Source: Fragilariopsis cylindrus CCMP1102 (taxonomy: Eukaryota > Bacillariophyta > Bacillariophyceae > Bacillariales > Bacillariaceae). From it: a stretch of DNA of 64,000 nucleotides. Positions 32,011-41,521 of this stretch are shown here, in pieces (position 1 is the first letter of the stretch; each line of letters begins with the position of its first letter). The notes under the pieces were generated by a model. It did not search any database and was not told where the DNA came from. It worked only from the letters and a program-made list of their open reading frames with translations. The stretch spans positions 124,001 to 188,000 of the forward strand of contig FMBT01000368.1 of the NCBI GenBank assembly GCA_900095095.1, given 5' to 3'. The position numbers were made by a program, and so were the translations under genes.

Positions 32011-33003
32011 ATGTCAGATTCATTCCTTAAATCTATGACATTTACAACGCCGGGAGATTTTCTTGATAGAGACTGCGATTGTGAAGAATGTGATAATATA
32101 CCGATCGATATTCGTAATGCAATACAAAAACGAAAACGTCTTCGTTTACAAACCGGGCCGATTAAAAGGACTCAACAACGAACATTAATCAATCGTCATA
32201 ATATTATTAGCAGTAATAAAGCATCCTCGATTATTACGTTATGGTCAATATCAATGCCAAAAAATGCTGAACCCTTGGTAGAATTTGGTAGTAGTCATAG
32301 GATTGTATGGGTAAAACGAATCGGTCGTCGCAATAAAAATGGGAATAATGGTAGTAATAATAATAATAAGTGTACAGCAAACAATGATAATAATAATAGT
32401 ATTCTTCAATCGATTGGTCGCGGGATTATTGGCAGTAGCGATGAAGAAAAGAGCAGGAAATATTTGAATGATTTTACCGAGGGAAATGTTTTTTTAGTTC
32501 CGAGTAATGGTGGAAAAGCGATTGGTTGGATTCATACAAGCACTGCTGCTGCTGCTGATGGTACTAATACAGGTGATGTTACTGATACTAGTAATGACTT
32601 TCTTTCGAACAACTATGATGATGAAGGAGAAGAAAGAGAAGTAAAGAAGAATGATCAAGAAATAGAAGACAATAAGAATAATAATAACAACACCAACGAC
32701 GACGACAACGTTCTAATAACGAATCTAACATCAACGGAAGACAATAATGATGGCTACGCTGTTCTTTACGTGGCCAAAATTCCACTGGATGTACTGGATC
32801 AAGAAAAAGATGATGATGATGACGATGATGATGATAACTGGAAATGGGTCAGGCTTTTAATTAAAGGTTGTCGTGACGGTCTCGAATCAATTACGGTTGG
32901 TGTGATAATCCTCCATTATATTACAAATTCTCTGATGATACAACGAAGATCCTGCAAAAAGCTATGCTCGAGGCAGAGAGATCGTCACCGAAATACTAAA
33001 TAG
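32011..33003 (+). CDS. Hypothetical acidic protein
   Basis: 330-codon ORF with ATG at 32011. It has a Cys motif near the N-terminus (DRDCDCEECDN), a basic patch (QKRKRLRL), two possible short folded segments (SSHRIVWVKRIG and EGNVFLVPSNGGKAIGWIH), and long Asn and Asp runs. Near 32898 the frame appears to change: the alternative frame gives CDNPPLYYKFSDDTTKILQKA and ends at 33001, which looks more protein-like than the annotated Arg/Cys-rich tail. No family recognised. Confidence 0.5.
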   Translation: MSDSFLKSMTFTTPGDFLDRDCDCEECDNIPIDIRNAIQKRKRLRLQTGPIKRTQQRTLINRHNIISSNKASSIITLWSISMPKNAEPLVEFGSSHRIVWVKRIGRRNKNGNNGSNNNNKCTANNDNNNSILQSIGRGIIGSSDEEKSRKYLNDFTEGNVFLVPSNGGKAIGWIHTSTAAAADGTNTGDVTDTSNDFLSNNYDDEGEEREVKKNDQEIEDNKNNNNNTNDDDNVLITNLTSTEDNNDGYAVLYVAKIPLDVLDQEKDDDDDDDDDNWKWVRLLIKGCRDGLESITVGVIILHYITNSLMIQRRSCKKLCSRQRDRHRNTK

Positions 33004-33199
33004 CAAAGAGATCTAGCTAGCTGTCTAGAGGGGATTAGGGTCAAATAGAAAAGAAAGTCAATGCAGGCATATATAAATCTTCGTTTTAGAGGAAAGAGCT
33101 ATGAATGACAATTATTTATATTTAAATATATATATATATTAAGATACAATTATTTCGATACCTGTCAGTATTATTTACATACGTATTACTTAGTAGAAC

Positions 33200-35251
33200 T
33201 TAATCGACCGATTCATATACATTCTCTTGAATAATATCTAGTATCATTTTGTCGTATAAATTACATGCCAATTGAGGAATTTTTACGCTTAAGAGTGTAG
33301 CACGGGCTAAATCTTTCGCAAAAAATGCTAGTCCACGAGAACAGAAAACTTTTTCGGCGTTTTGTACAAATATAGGATGATCAGTTACTTTGTCTTCTTC
33401 TTCTTCGTCGTCGTTTTCTGTTAAATTATCTTCATTGATTCTTTTTTGTCTTCCACTCTGTATCTTATGTGGTATAGTAGCAGCAGCAGATGAATCATTC
33501 GTATTCTTTAATGCTAATTCAAGAAATATTGATTTCATACGATTATTCATTAGTTGAATTACAGGATCTTGACCTCGTAAAACATTCCTAGTCTGACCTC
33601 GTAATGTAGCAATCTCGTCTTCTGTTATGGACGACGATGTTGCTGTGTCTTCTGCCCATCCTTGTGCGATTCCTACCATAGTATCTTCGATGTATTCTTC
33701 ATAAGACTGATGTTCGCCTTCTTCTTGGATATTATTATTATCACCACCACCACGAAGAGCTCGAACTAATTTTTCGCCACTTAACTTATCATTCAAAAGA
33801 ATGTCAAGTGTATTGATATTATTACTGCTGTTGTTGTTGTTGTTGTTGTTGCTACTATTTCGATTTGTTATTAAACTTGCAGCATGCAATCCCAGGGCAC
33901 AACCAGTAACTGCTAATCTAGTAACATTACGAATCGATCGTATTGCATTAACATCAAGATAAAATATTTCAGGAATTTTTATCTCATGCTTTTCTTCAAA
34001 TAATATTGATTCGATCCATCCTTTTGTGATGAATAATCTACGTTCATTATGACATTTCTCAAGATCATCATCCCTATTATTTTCTCCCATTTCATTGCTG
34101 TTGTTGTTGGTGTTGGTGTTGTTAGAGATCATCATCATATTTTGAATCCATTTTCGTGTGATGGGTAAACAAGAATTAAATTTGTTTTCCATTGCATTTC
34201 GTTCAGTTTGATATGCTGCACTATCATTGTTGTTGCTGTTGTTGTTGTTTTTAAATAGATAAGGACTGATGACGTGTTCGAAGTAAAAGGCATCTTTTTC
34301 CTTTTGTGCTCGATCAGTTTTTTCCATGAGGTACAACAATGAACAAATTAGGAAAGAAATATCATCATCTACAACTGATGATCCTCCTTCCTCCATAGTC
34401 TTCTGTTTGTCCGACGTAGATCGTTGATGCTGGACAATAATATGATGATTTGTTGCGATATCGATCCATAGTATTGTCGCTTCTGATTGAAATTTCGATT
34501 CTAACATTGATAATGCTTTGCCAGCCTCTATTATCCGTGATAGTAATAGAAACATCATATGATTCGACGATGATTCGGCGGCTATGTTATTGTACTCGTC
34601 CTTTAATATACCGTGCAAATCTTTTCGATTAGGAACTAATGCACGTATCTTTTCATGAAGGTCAATCAAAAGTCGAAATAACGGTGATAATAAATCATCA
34701 TTCTTTTTACTGTTGTTATCGTCACTATCACCATTATTGTTCGCCATTATTACTGTATTCAATATATTATCATGGAATATACGTTTCATTATGGATGACT
34801 TTTTGATGTTGACGTTGACGTTTCTTACTTCATGTACTAACCGGATCTCATCTTGATACTGTTGAAAACCTGGCGATGGAGTCTTGATACTTTTCTTCAT
34901 CTGATTAAGTACGTCAGTATGTGATAACAACGTTTGATGAACTAAAATAGGCGAAATATTCTTCATTATTGGTGCATTACTACTTGTATTGCCAATAGTA
35001 CCTGATGATTCTTCTCTAACAACACTACTTTTTGCTTTTTCTGTCATTTTGCAGCCTCCTCTTCCTGTTGTTGCATTACGGTATGATGGTATTTTGTATA
35101 TAAGAATCGAATGAAAAAGAGCTGAAAAGAATTCTAGTTTTGAATTTTGAATCGGAATGAAAAATAGCGAGCTCCGTCCCGCATGAAAAGAATTATTGTT
35201 TTCTCTCGATTTCGATACGCGCATCGTGCGCACAAAATGGTCCAGTGGCAT
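33200..35251 (-). CDS. TCP11-like protein
   Basis: Open from ATG at 35251 (683 aa); a second ATG at 35047 (MTEKAK...) is the more natural start because the first 68 residues look like translated leader. Helical, with blocks resembling the T-complex protein 11 family: PLFRLLIDLHEKIRALVPNR, EAGKALSMLESKF, and the FLICSLLYLMEKTDRAQKEKDAFYFEHVISPYL stretch that parallels the TCP11 helical core. Asn-rich insertions separate the blocks. Family proteins are linked to cAMP signalling and sperm function in animals; the function in protists is unknown. Moderate confidence in the family only. Confidence 0.55.
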   Translation of the reverse strand: MPLDHFVRTMRVSKSRENNNSFHAGRSSLFFIPIQNSKLEFFSALFHSILIYKIPSYRNATTGRGGCKMTEKAKSSVVREESSGTIGNTSSNAPIMKNISPILVHQTLLSHTDVLNQMKKSIKTPSPGFQQYQDEIRLVHEVRNVNVNIKKSSIMKRIFHDNILNTVIMANNNGDSDDNNSKKNDDLLSPLFRLLIDLHEKIRALVPNRKDLHGILKDEYNNIAAESSSNHMMFLLLSRIIEAGKALSMLESKFQSEATILWIDIATNHHIIVQHQRSTSDKQKTMEEGGSSVVDDDISFLICSLLYLMEKTDRAQKEKDAFYFEHVISPYLFKNNNNSNNNDSAAYQTERNAMENKFNSCLPITRKWIQNMMMISNNTNTNNNSNEMGENNRDDDLEKCHNERRLFITKGWIESILFEEKHEIKIPEIFYLDVNAIRSIRNVTRLAVTGCALGLHAASLITNRNSSNNNNNNNSSNNINTLDILLNDKLSGEKLVRALRGGGDNNNIQEEGEHQSYEEYIEDTMVGIAQGWAEDTATSSSITEDEIATLRGQTRNVLRGQDPVIQLMNNRMKSIFLELALKNTNDSSAAATIPHKIQSGRQKRINEDNLTENDDEEEEDKVTDHPIFVQNAEKVFCSRGLAFFAKDLARATLLSVKIPQLACNLYDKMILDIIQENVYESVD

Positions 35252-35511
35252 GAAATTTGTTCATAGCCACTTTTTCTTCAAAATAAAAGTGTAAGAAAAA
35301 AAAACGCTCAACAAGAAACACGAACGAGAACCATCATGATAGATGTCGACAATACATAACTGGATGTTATTTTGTAGTGGAAGAAAGAATAATAGAGAAA
35401 ACGACATTTTCAGTTTAATACTAAGATAAGGACTGAGCAAAGAAGGGAATTTTTTATTGATACAGTAGGATCTACAGTACTATATCTTCTAGTGAAATAA
35501 ATATACCAAAA

Positions 35512-35719
35512 ATGTCGTCGCCATCATCATCATCATCGATGTGTCGATTAGGTGTCCGATGTTCTCCTGTTATAACTGATCCATCAGAATTTAGTACTAT
35601 ACTACTTTTAAGTATACGATCATTATTTGGTGAACTTGAATCCCATAGTATCGGATTGAATATATCGTCATCATCTAACAATACCGACGACAACAACAGT
35701 ACGCAAGAAGAAGAACAAG

Positions 35720-35753
<34 letters not shown>

Positions 35754-35937
35754 AAATAGTAGTAGCAATGATAGTAGTAATAGCAATAATAGTAATAATA
35801 ATAATAATGACTACCATTTTCTTGTGGAATGCCACAATAAATCAATTGATGCTATCCGTGCATCGCTTACTATGGTCACGACACCCTCTTATCTACAATC
35901 TAAGATTTATCGGTTTGATATTATCAATGTTGAATGA
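35512..35937 (+). CDS. Probable RNase P/MRP small subunit (Pop5/Rpp14 type)
   Basis: 141-aa ORF with ATG at 35512. The segment ILLLSIRSLFGELESHSIGLNI matches the Pop5/Rpp14 alpha-helix with its LFGE motif. After a Ser/Asn/Gln-rich insertion, FLVECHNKSIDAIRASLTMVT and IYRFDIINV fit the following strand-helix-strand of this small RNA-binding fold, which has a conserved ALT motif. The insertion (about 45 residues, encoded by AAC/AGT repeats) is unusual for the family. Identification is by motif pattern only, so it is tentative. About 100 bp downstream lies the 3' end of the patatin gene on the other strand. Confidence 0.5.
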
Positions 35938-35974
35938 GATTATAATGTTACTATACTATATTTTTTGTTATATG

Positions 35975-35978
<4 letters not shown>

Positions 35979-36013
<35 letters not shown>
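35979..36013. repeat. (TA)n microsatellite between convergent genes
   Basis: TA run of about 35 nt between the 3' ends of the RNase P-like and patatin genes. Confidence 0.9.
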
Positions 36014-36014
<1 letters not shown>

Positions 36015-36034
36015 CAAGCAATTTTACAAATCTT

Positions 36035-37328
36035 TTAACTTTTTTTCATTAAACTACTAAACATACCCTGATCTTCCATTATCTTTCCATAAATTTTTCC
36101 TTGATTCATTAGACCTCTAATTCCTTCTGGTGATAAGGCTTCCACAAAATCCATTCCATTTTTCTTTGAACTCATATATGGATCTTTCGTCCAATCAAGT
36201 ATAATATTATTATTATTATTACTGCTGCTGCTGCTATCAAAATTGCTATTATTAATATTGTTGTCGGGAATATAATCCTCATCTTTGGAAAGAAAACTAC
36301 CGTCGATGTGTGGTTGTGATCTAAAATTACTCGTCAATTTTCCATCCAAGAACCAAGGCTAGGTGGTCGTGGTCATCGTATATAGATAGATATATCAATT
36401 ATAAAAAGAATACAAGATCATATGAGAGATGGTATCCGAAACAATATTGTAATGTGAAGAATAACAAACAGTGATAATTTTACCACAGTAGCATATCATA
36501 TCATGTCATATTGTATTGTATTGTATTGTATATATATTCACAATTTATTTACACAAGGAAATAAAGACTAAAGAAACTTACTAAATGAACACTCGCCATA
36601 TTACACTTTATCAAATCGTTGCGATCTTCAAAATTTGATATTTTTGATTTCCCAAAAGAAGGGACGGGGGTTACCAATAATGTTACTCGATCTTGTACAG
36701 ATTCGATACACGATGATGGTAATAATTCATCTAACCAATTTTCAATTAGTGGGCCCCAAATACCTTGTAATCCATTTGATCTATCCCAAACACCAGCCTC
36801 CTCTGCCATTTTCAATGCAAGATCGGTTGCAACATAAAAATCAACATTTGTTGCTGTTAATGTTGCCGTTAATGCACCCGCTGATGCACCAGAAAATGTA
36901 CATATTGATAAATCATATCCTTCTTCACGTAGAAAATTGACAACACCAGCTTGATGATAAAAGAAAATCCCACCACCAGGAAATACAATATTCGTATTCG
37001 TCGTGGTCGATAACGATGATGAAGAAGTACTTTTACTGTCTACTATATTTGTTGGGTTGTTGTCAACGTACGCGTCCTCTGTCGAGACTTTTGAAAGAAG
37101 AAGACCATAGCGACTGTGAGGAAAATTGTTTTTTCCTTCATTCCTGTTGTTTTCCAAATATTTACGTAGCATTCTTTTCTTATAATGCGTTCTACATGTA
37201 TTAAAGGAAAAAACTTCAGAAATCGCTGATGACGAAATCAAAACAAACAGTAGTATCTGGCAGCTGTAGCGTCGTTGGTGCTGCTGATGATGAGCATTCC
37301 GACAAGAAGTTATATCATTCATCTTCAT
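36035..37328 (-). CDS. Patatin-like phospholipase
   Basis: Lipid acyl hydrolase. Exons 37328-36582 and 36358-36035; intron 36359-36581 (GTAAGT...ACCTAG) joins MASVHL to PWFLDGKLTSNF. The Ser-Asp dyad is visible: oxyanion-hole VFPGGGIFFYHQAG, nucleophile elbow SGASAGAL, and Asp in PHIDGSFLS. The N-terminus (LFVLISSSAISEVFSFNTCR) is a signal peptide with a Phe-led cleavage region, suggesting plastid or secretory routing. About 356 aa, short for the family; the C-terminal part after the DG motif holds a Ser/Asn run and ends MKKS. Confidence 0.88.
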
Positions 37329-37828
37329 CTCAGTTTTTGGATACTATTACGGTAGTGGTACCAAACAGCAGGTTCGATAAATAAGATCAGTTCCCCATGC
37401 GACGATTGGATTCCATCACTGATCATGCGTATAATGAAGGAAGCTATAATACAGTAGACGAGTTCGGATTACGACTGACATAATATTTGATATTGACGAT
37501 TGCGACAACACTCATATTTTGACTAACTCGATTACGAAATGTTTTATATTATTATTTTTACCAGGGTCCAGACTTAAAAAAAAACTCAGACCGCTGGACT
37601 TCATGGTAACACGCGCGAGTCCAGATCCCGTATAAAATAAACATGTTTATTTAAGGTTATTTAGGGTCATGAATAAATAAACATGTTTATTTAATGTGGA
37701 AGAACAATGCGTCATCAGTAGTGCAAACCCCTATTCTTAGACACATTCTATCACGTGCAACTTCCTACATACAAAAAGGGGCCTAGTTAAACAATTAGCA
37801 AAATCAATTAACAACATTATTTAATTGA
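37329..37828. other. Spacer with two long palindromes
   Basis: Upstream of the patatin gene and left of the piggyBac element. Contains palindromes at 37635-37652 and 37674-37693 sharing AAATAAACATGTTTATTT. No ORF of note. Confidence 0.55.
37635..37693. repeat. Two tandem copies of a perfect AT-rich palindrome
   Basis: AAATAAACATGTTTATTT at 37635-37652 and TAAATAAACATGTTTATTTA at 37674-37693, both exact palindromes, 21 bp apart. Could be protein-binding sites or remnants of inserted elements. Confidence 0.7.
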
Positions 37829-37832
37829 TTAA

Positions 37833-37847
37833 CAGGATTCAGGTTAT
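37833..37847 (+). repeat. piggyBac left terminal inverted repeat
   Basis: CAGGATTCAGGTTAT, directly after TTAA; exact inverse of the right end. Confidence 0.93.
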
Positions 37848-38403
37848 GGCGCCAAGGTTGGCGCCACTTTTTGGGGTCAATTTTTTGTAGGGGCATATTT
37901 CCCTCAAAAAATGGACTTATACCCCCCTATTGAGACACAGTGCATCTCCGTTCAAAGACACGTGCTTTCTTATTAAGTTAAAATAACTCCCGGTCACTAT
38001 GTATTGGCTGTTACTACTCCGGCAGCTGCAGTCCTAAATAAAATTTGGAAGAGCATGTGTTCAAATATAGAGAGACGAAAATCGTGCCGCGCAACCCTCT
38101 TTTTGGTCAATATTATTATGTGACTCACACCCAAGATTCAAAATTTGAAAAATTATTCAAATCACACGAAAAAGAGGCAATCAACGCATGGAAAATATGG
38201 ATGAAATGGTCAGTCTTGGAAAATAACTAGCAAATTTACTAACAAAACTTTCTCAAAACTTATTTTTTCAAATTTTCACACACACTAACTACTAGTAAAA
38301 ATATTTTAGTCACTAGCTGTTTTCGTCAACTTAACCACGCTTTTTCCGGATTTTCATATTATTACAATCCAATAAGAAATATAATCAAAATATTTGGAGT
38401 AGA

Positions 38404-40863
38404 ATGGCTCCTAAAACACGCCCAATCAGTTCAGAATGGGCCGAAACATTAGTAGGACTGTCTATGAAGGTCCCTGAGTCCTGGTGGCCCGGTTACAAGA
38501 GTCACAAGCTCTGTGATGGAAGAATCGATTCATATTGTCCTATCAGTCAAAGATGGAATTTATTATTAGATACTAAAGAAGATGATGCTCTCTACCTCAT
38601 GGCATATGAGGCTATCTATAAGTATGCAGACTTCGACTCCTCCACTTACAACGAGTTCCAACTAACACAACAACCTATTCGAGATGGTGATGATGAGATA
38701 CAAACAGAAACAAAAAAATATTTTAGAACAGAGCCGGAAGAATGGGATGAGGTTGTTATTGAAGATGGTGATACTGATACTGGTGGTCGTCCGATTGAAC
38801 CACTTGCATGGGAAGGAGATGAAGAGTTCACTGTTAAGATAACTGATGAAGAGTTAGCTTCATTAAGGGACATTGATGGAGAGATCAGGTTTGAGAAGGT
38901 CTTCCAATGGTGCCTTCCCAGATTTGGAGATGACGATGATCAAACTCTGTTTGAATTCCAAGCTGCTAGGATGAGAAATTATATGAGGAAAAGGGTCCTT
39001 GAAAGTGGCTTCAAGCCAAGGTATTACAAAGGCGACAAAGTGATAACTGGAGACCATGTGGCTCGTTTCTATGGTGCTTGTCTATGCAGAATGATCCATG
39101 GAGGTCGATCCATTGAACAAATATTTTCAACAAGAGAAATAATGGATGCTGTTCCATCGATTAGAGAGTCAATGACTAAATCTTGTTTGGAGGATCTTAC
39201 AACATGCTTGCACTACAGTGACGATTGGGATCCAGAGTGTGGTAGTGATTGGGATGATATATATGATGATCCAAAAGTACTTGCACCACCAGGCACTGCA
39301 AAGCATCGATTGAAACATGGTCTATTGGAAGATGGATATAATAAGGTATGTACTGTATATGTTGTTGTTGTTGTTGTTTCGAATCGATTACTAACCTACC
39401 TTCCTTCTTCTTCTTCTTCTTCTTCTTTCAAGAGGTGGCAAGCTATTGTCAACTTTGGCAAGTGGATCACCACTGATGAGAGTCGAGTTGGGGGCTGGTA
39501 TCATAGTTGCATGACAATTGGACCTGAACCAAAACCAATTCGAACTGGAGCTACCATTCATACTGTCTGTATCACTACAGGTCGTCTCAGTACATACAAG
39601 TTGTTTGCTAGAGTCTATGGTGGTCAATTCGATGAAGATATTCCAGAGATCAATGATTATGGAAAATACAAGATGATCTCTCTCTATGACGTTATGCTTG
39701 AGCCATTCAAGCATAAGGGTCATTGTGTTGTCATGGATTCTGCTTACATGAGTGATGCCATGTGTCAAGTTGGAAGAGAAGAATGGATAATCAACATGGT
39801 TGGTACTTGTCAATCCAATCGTACTGGTGCTGGTAGTCGTGGTAAGGCAACTGTCGCTGCAAGAGGGATCAAGGTTGGTACACATCAATCAGTTATGTAT
39901 CAACACAAGGACAAGCCCATTACCTATGCTATTTGGGCTGATAACAACTATGTCAAGACGCTTTCTAACTTTCATGCTCCTAATCTTCTAAGAGGAGGAA
40001 TTCAGAGAAAGCTGAGGGATCCAGTAACATTCAGGAGGAACAAGGACTTCACTGATGTTGATTGCCCTGAGCAACAGTGGGTGTACTGTCAAACATATCA
40101 TTTGATTGATAAAGGCAATGGTGCTGAAGCCAAGTATGATCTCTCTACTGAATCGCATCTGCATGGATGGTCCCCCAAGTTAGCAGCTAGATTTTTCAAT
40201 ATGAATCTTAACAATGCCTACAACATCTACAAGTACCTTTACACCAAGTATCATCCTGACAGGACCCCAATGCTAATGAGATCATGTATCAACGATTTGA
40301 CTCATTCACTACTGCAGCAAGGATCCGAAATACGAACAAGAGGCTTTGGAGATGCCCCAAGTGCTACAAAGGATATTACTACTACCTCATCTTCATTGGA
40401 TGGAAGAAAACTTCGATCTGATGCAGTTAGACAACCTTTTACCTCCCCTACTGCAACAGTTACTGGTACACCTCAAACACCAGCTTCTACTATTACTGCA
40501 AGGGCACTCCGTTATCGAAAATCTGATTTTAATCGTCAAAAGGAAATGCAGCCTGGAAGGAATCATCTATCAGTTCCACTGATTGTGCTAGATAAGAAGC
40601 TCTCTTATTGCAAGTACATCAAATGCCCTGGTTTCAATACTGGAGCAAAGAGAGCAAGAGCGTACCCATCAAAGTATGTATGTGAGCAGTGTTCTATGGA
40701 GAAGGGATCCGATTTTTGGCTATGTAATTCAATCAAAATAGTGGATGGAATCAAGACAGTGGTTAATTGTCATGCAGCATACCATGTAGACATGAAATTA
40801 TATGAGATAACAGCACCAAGTAGTGTTAGTGTTAGTACTATTGTATCCGAACTAACAGAGTAG
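38404..40863 (+). CDS. piggyBac-family transposase
   Basis: DDE/D transposase (PGBD fold). Two exons, 38404-39345 and 39433-40863, with an 87-nt intron (GTATGT...TTTCAAG) that stays open in frame, so the unspliced ORF is 819 codons and the spliced protein 790 aa. The acidic N-terminal third is followed by the catalytic core: WITTDESRVGGWYH (first Asp), GHCVVMDSAYMSD (second Asp), MVGTCQSNRTG, then GWSPKLAARFFNMNLNNAYNIY, which parallels the conserved region after the third acidic residue. The GGVD motif itself is replaced by GNGAEAKYD. The C-terminus has a Cys/His-rich finger (CKYIKCPGF ... CEQCSMEKG ... LCNS ... NCHAAYH), as in other piggyBac transposases. Confidence 0.9.
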   Translation: MAPKTRPISSEWAETLVGLSMKVPESWWPGYKSHKLCDGRIDSYCPISQRWNLLLDTKEDDALYLMAYEAIYKYADFDSSTYNEFQLTQQPIRDGDDEIQTETKKYFRTEPEEWDEVVIEDGDTDTGGRPIEPLAWEGDEEFTVKITDEELASLRDIDGEIRFEKVFQWCLPRFGDDDDQTLFEFQAARMRNYMRKRVLESGFKPRYYKGDKVITGDHVARFYGACLCRMIHGGRSIEQIFSTREIMDAVPSIRESMTKSCLEDLTTCLHYSDDWDPECGSDWDDIYDDPKVLAPPGTAKHRLKHGLLEDGYNKVCTVYVVVVVVSNRLLTYLPSSSSSSSFKRWQAIVNFGKWITTDESRVGGWYHSCMTIGPEPKPIRTGATIHTVCITTGRLSTYKLFARVYGGQFDEDIPEINDYGKYKMISLYDVMLEPFKHKGHCVVMDSAYMSDAMCQVGREEWIINMVGTCQSNRTGAGSRGKATVAARGIKVGTHQSVMYQHKDKPITYAIWADNNYVKTLSNFHAPNLLRGGIQRKLRDPVTFRRNKDFTDVDCPEQQWVYCQTYHLIDKGNGAEAKYDLSTESHLHGWSPKLAARFFNMNLNNAYNIYKYLYTKYHPDRTPMLMRSCINDLTHSLLQQGSEIRTRGFGDAPSATKDITTTSSSLDGRKLRSDAVRQPFTSPTATVTGTPQTPASTITARALRYRKSDFNRQKEMQPGRNHLSVPLIVLDKKLSYCKYIKCPGFNTGAKRARAYPSKYVCEQCSMEKGSDFWLCNSIKIVDGIKTVVNCHAAYHVDMKLYEITAPSSVSVSTIVSELTE

Positions 40864-41321
40864 TAGATACTTAACCAGGTAATATATAACCTCTATTTAA
40901 TGGAGATCATGTCCGTTATCTTCTTTTCTACTTTAGTTGAGTATACACACACATACTGTAAGCATGTGTGTCGATACTCGTATATTTCCCATTATCAATC
41001 TTGATTCGACCGAAAATCACTGTATTTAGCGCGTGTTAATTTAGCGCGCTTCATGGTCTATGTACTCAAATTGCTTGTCAATCTTCAGCCAAATAAAATC
41101 TTCCACAATTCTTGGTTGAATTGGTTGAAAAGATAATATTATTAACTGAGGTCACTAGTTCGAGTCGATCTAGCGCAAACTAACAGGCTGAATGATTTTG
41201 TATTTATCTAGCAATCAACCAGTGAAAACTCGCTATATTTTCTAAGTTAAATTATTTTTTTTGGAAAAATAACACGTGAATTAACTAGTAAAAAAAATTA
41301 GAAATCGGCAAAAAAATCCTT

Positions 41322-41336
41322 ATAACCTGAATCCTG
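41322..41336 (-). repeat. piggyBac right terminal inverted repeat
   Basis: ATAACCTGAATCCTG, directly followed by TTAA; exact inverse of the left end. Confidence 0.93.
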
Positions 41337-41521
41337 TTAACAGTCGCAGCATTTGTGACACAGCAACACATGCATTACTCGCTCCTGCTTTTTATATGCA
41401 TTCGTGTCATCATGAATGAATCGGAACCAAAAAGACACAACAACACAACATAAATGTTAATAAGTCAATAAGTCAATGCCACCGTATCACCCAACTAATA
41501 TTTTTTACTCTAGCTAATATA

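Larger units (their letters stand above)
37833..41336 (+). mobile_element. Complete piggyBac-type DNA transposon
   Basis: 3,504 bp bounded by perfect 15-bp terminal inverted repeats, CAGGATTCAGGTTAT (37833-37847) and its complement ATAACCTGAATCCTG (41322-41336), and flanked on both sides by TTAA (37829-37832 and 41337-41340), the signature piggyBac target duplication. It carries one transposase gene. Just inside the left end is a GGCGCC-based hairpin (37848-37865). Intact ends and an open transposase suggest a recent, possibly still mobile copy. Confidence 0.93.
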
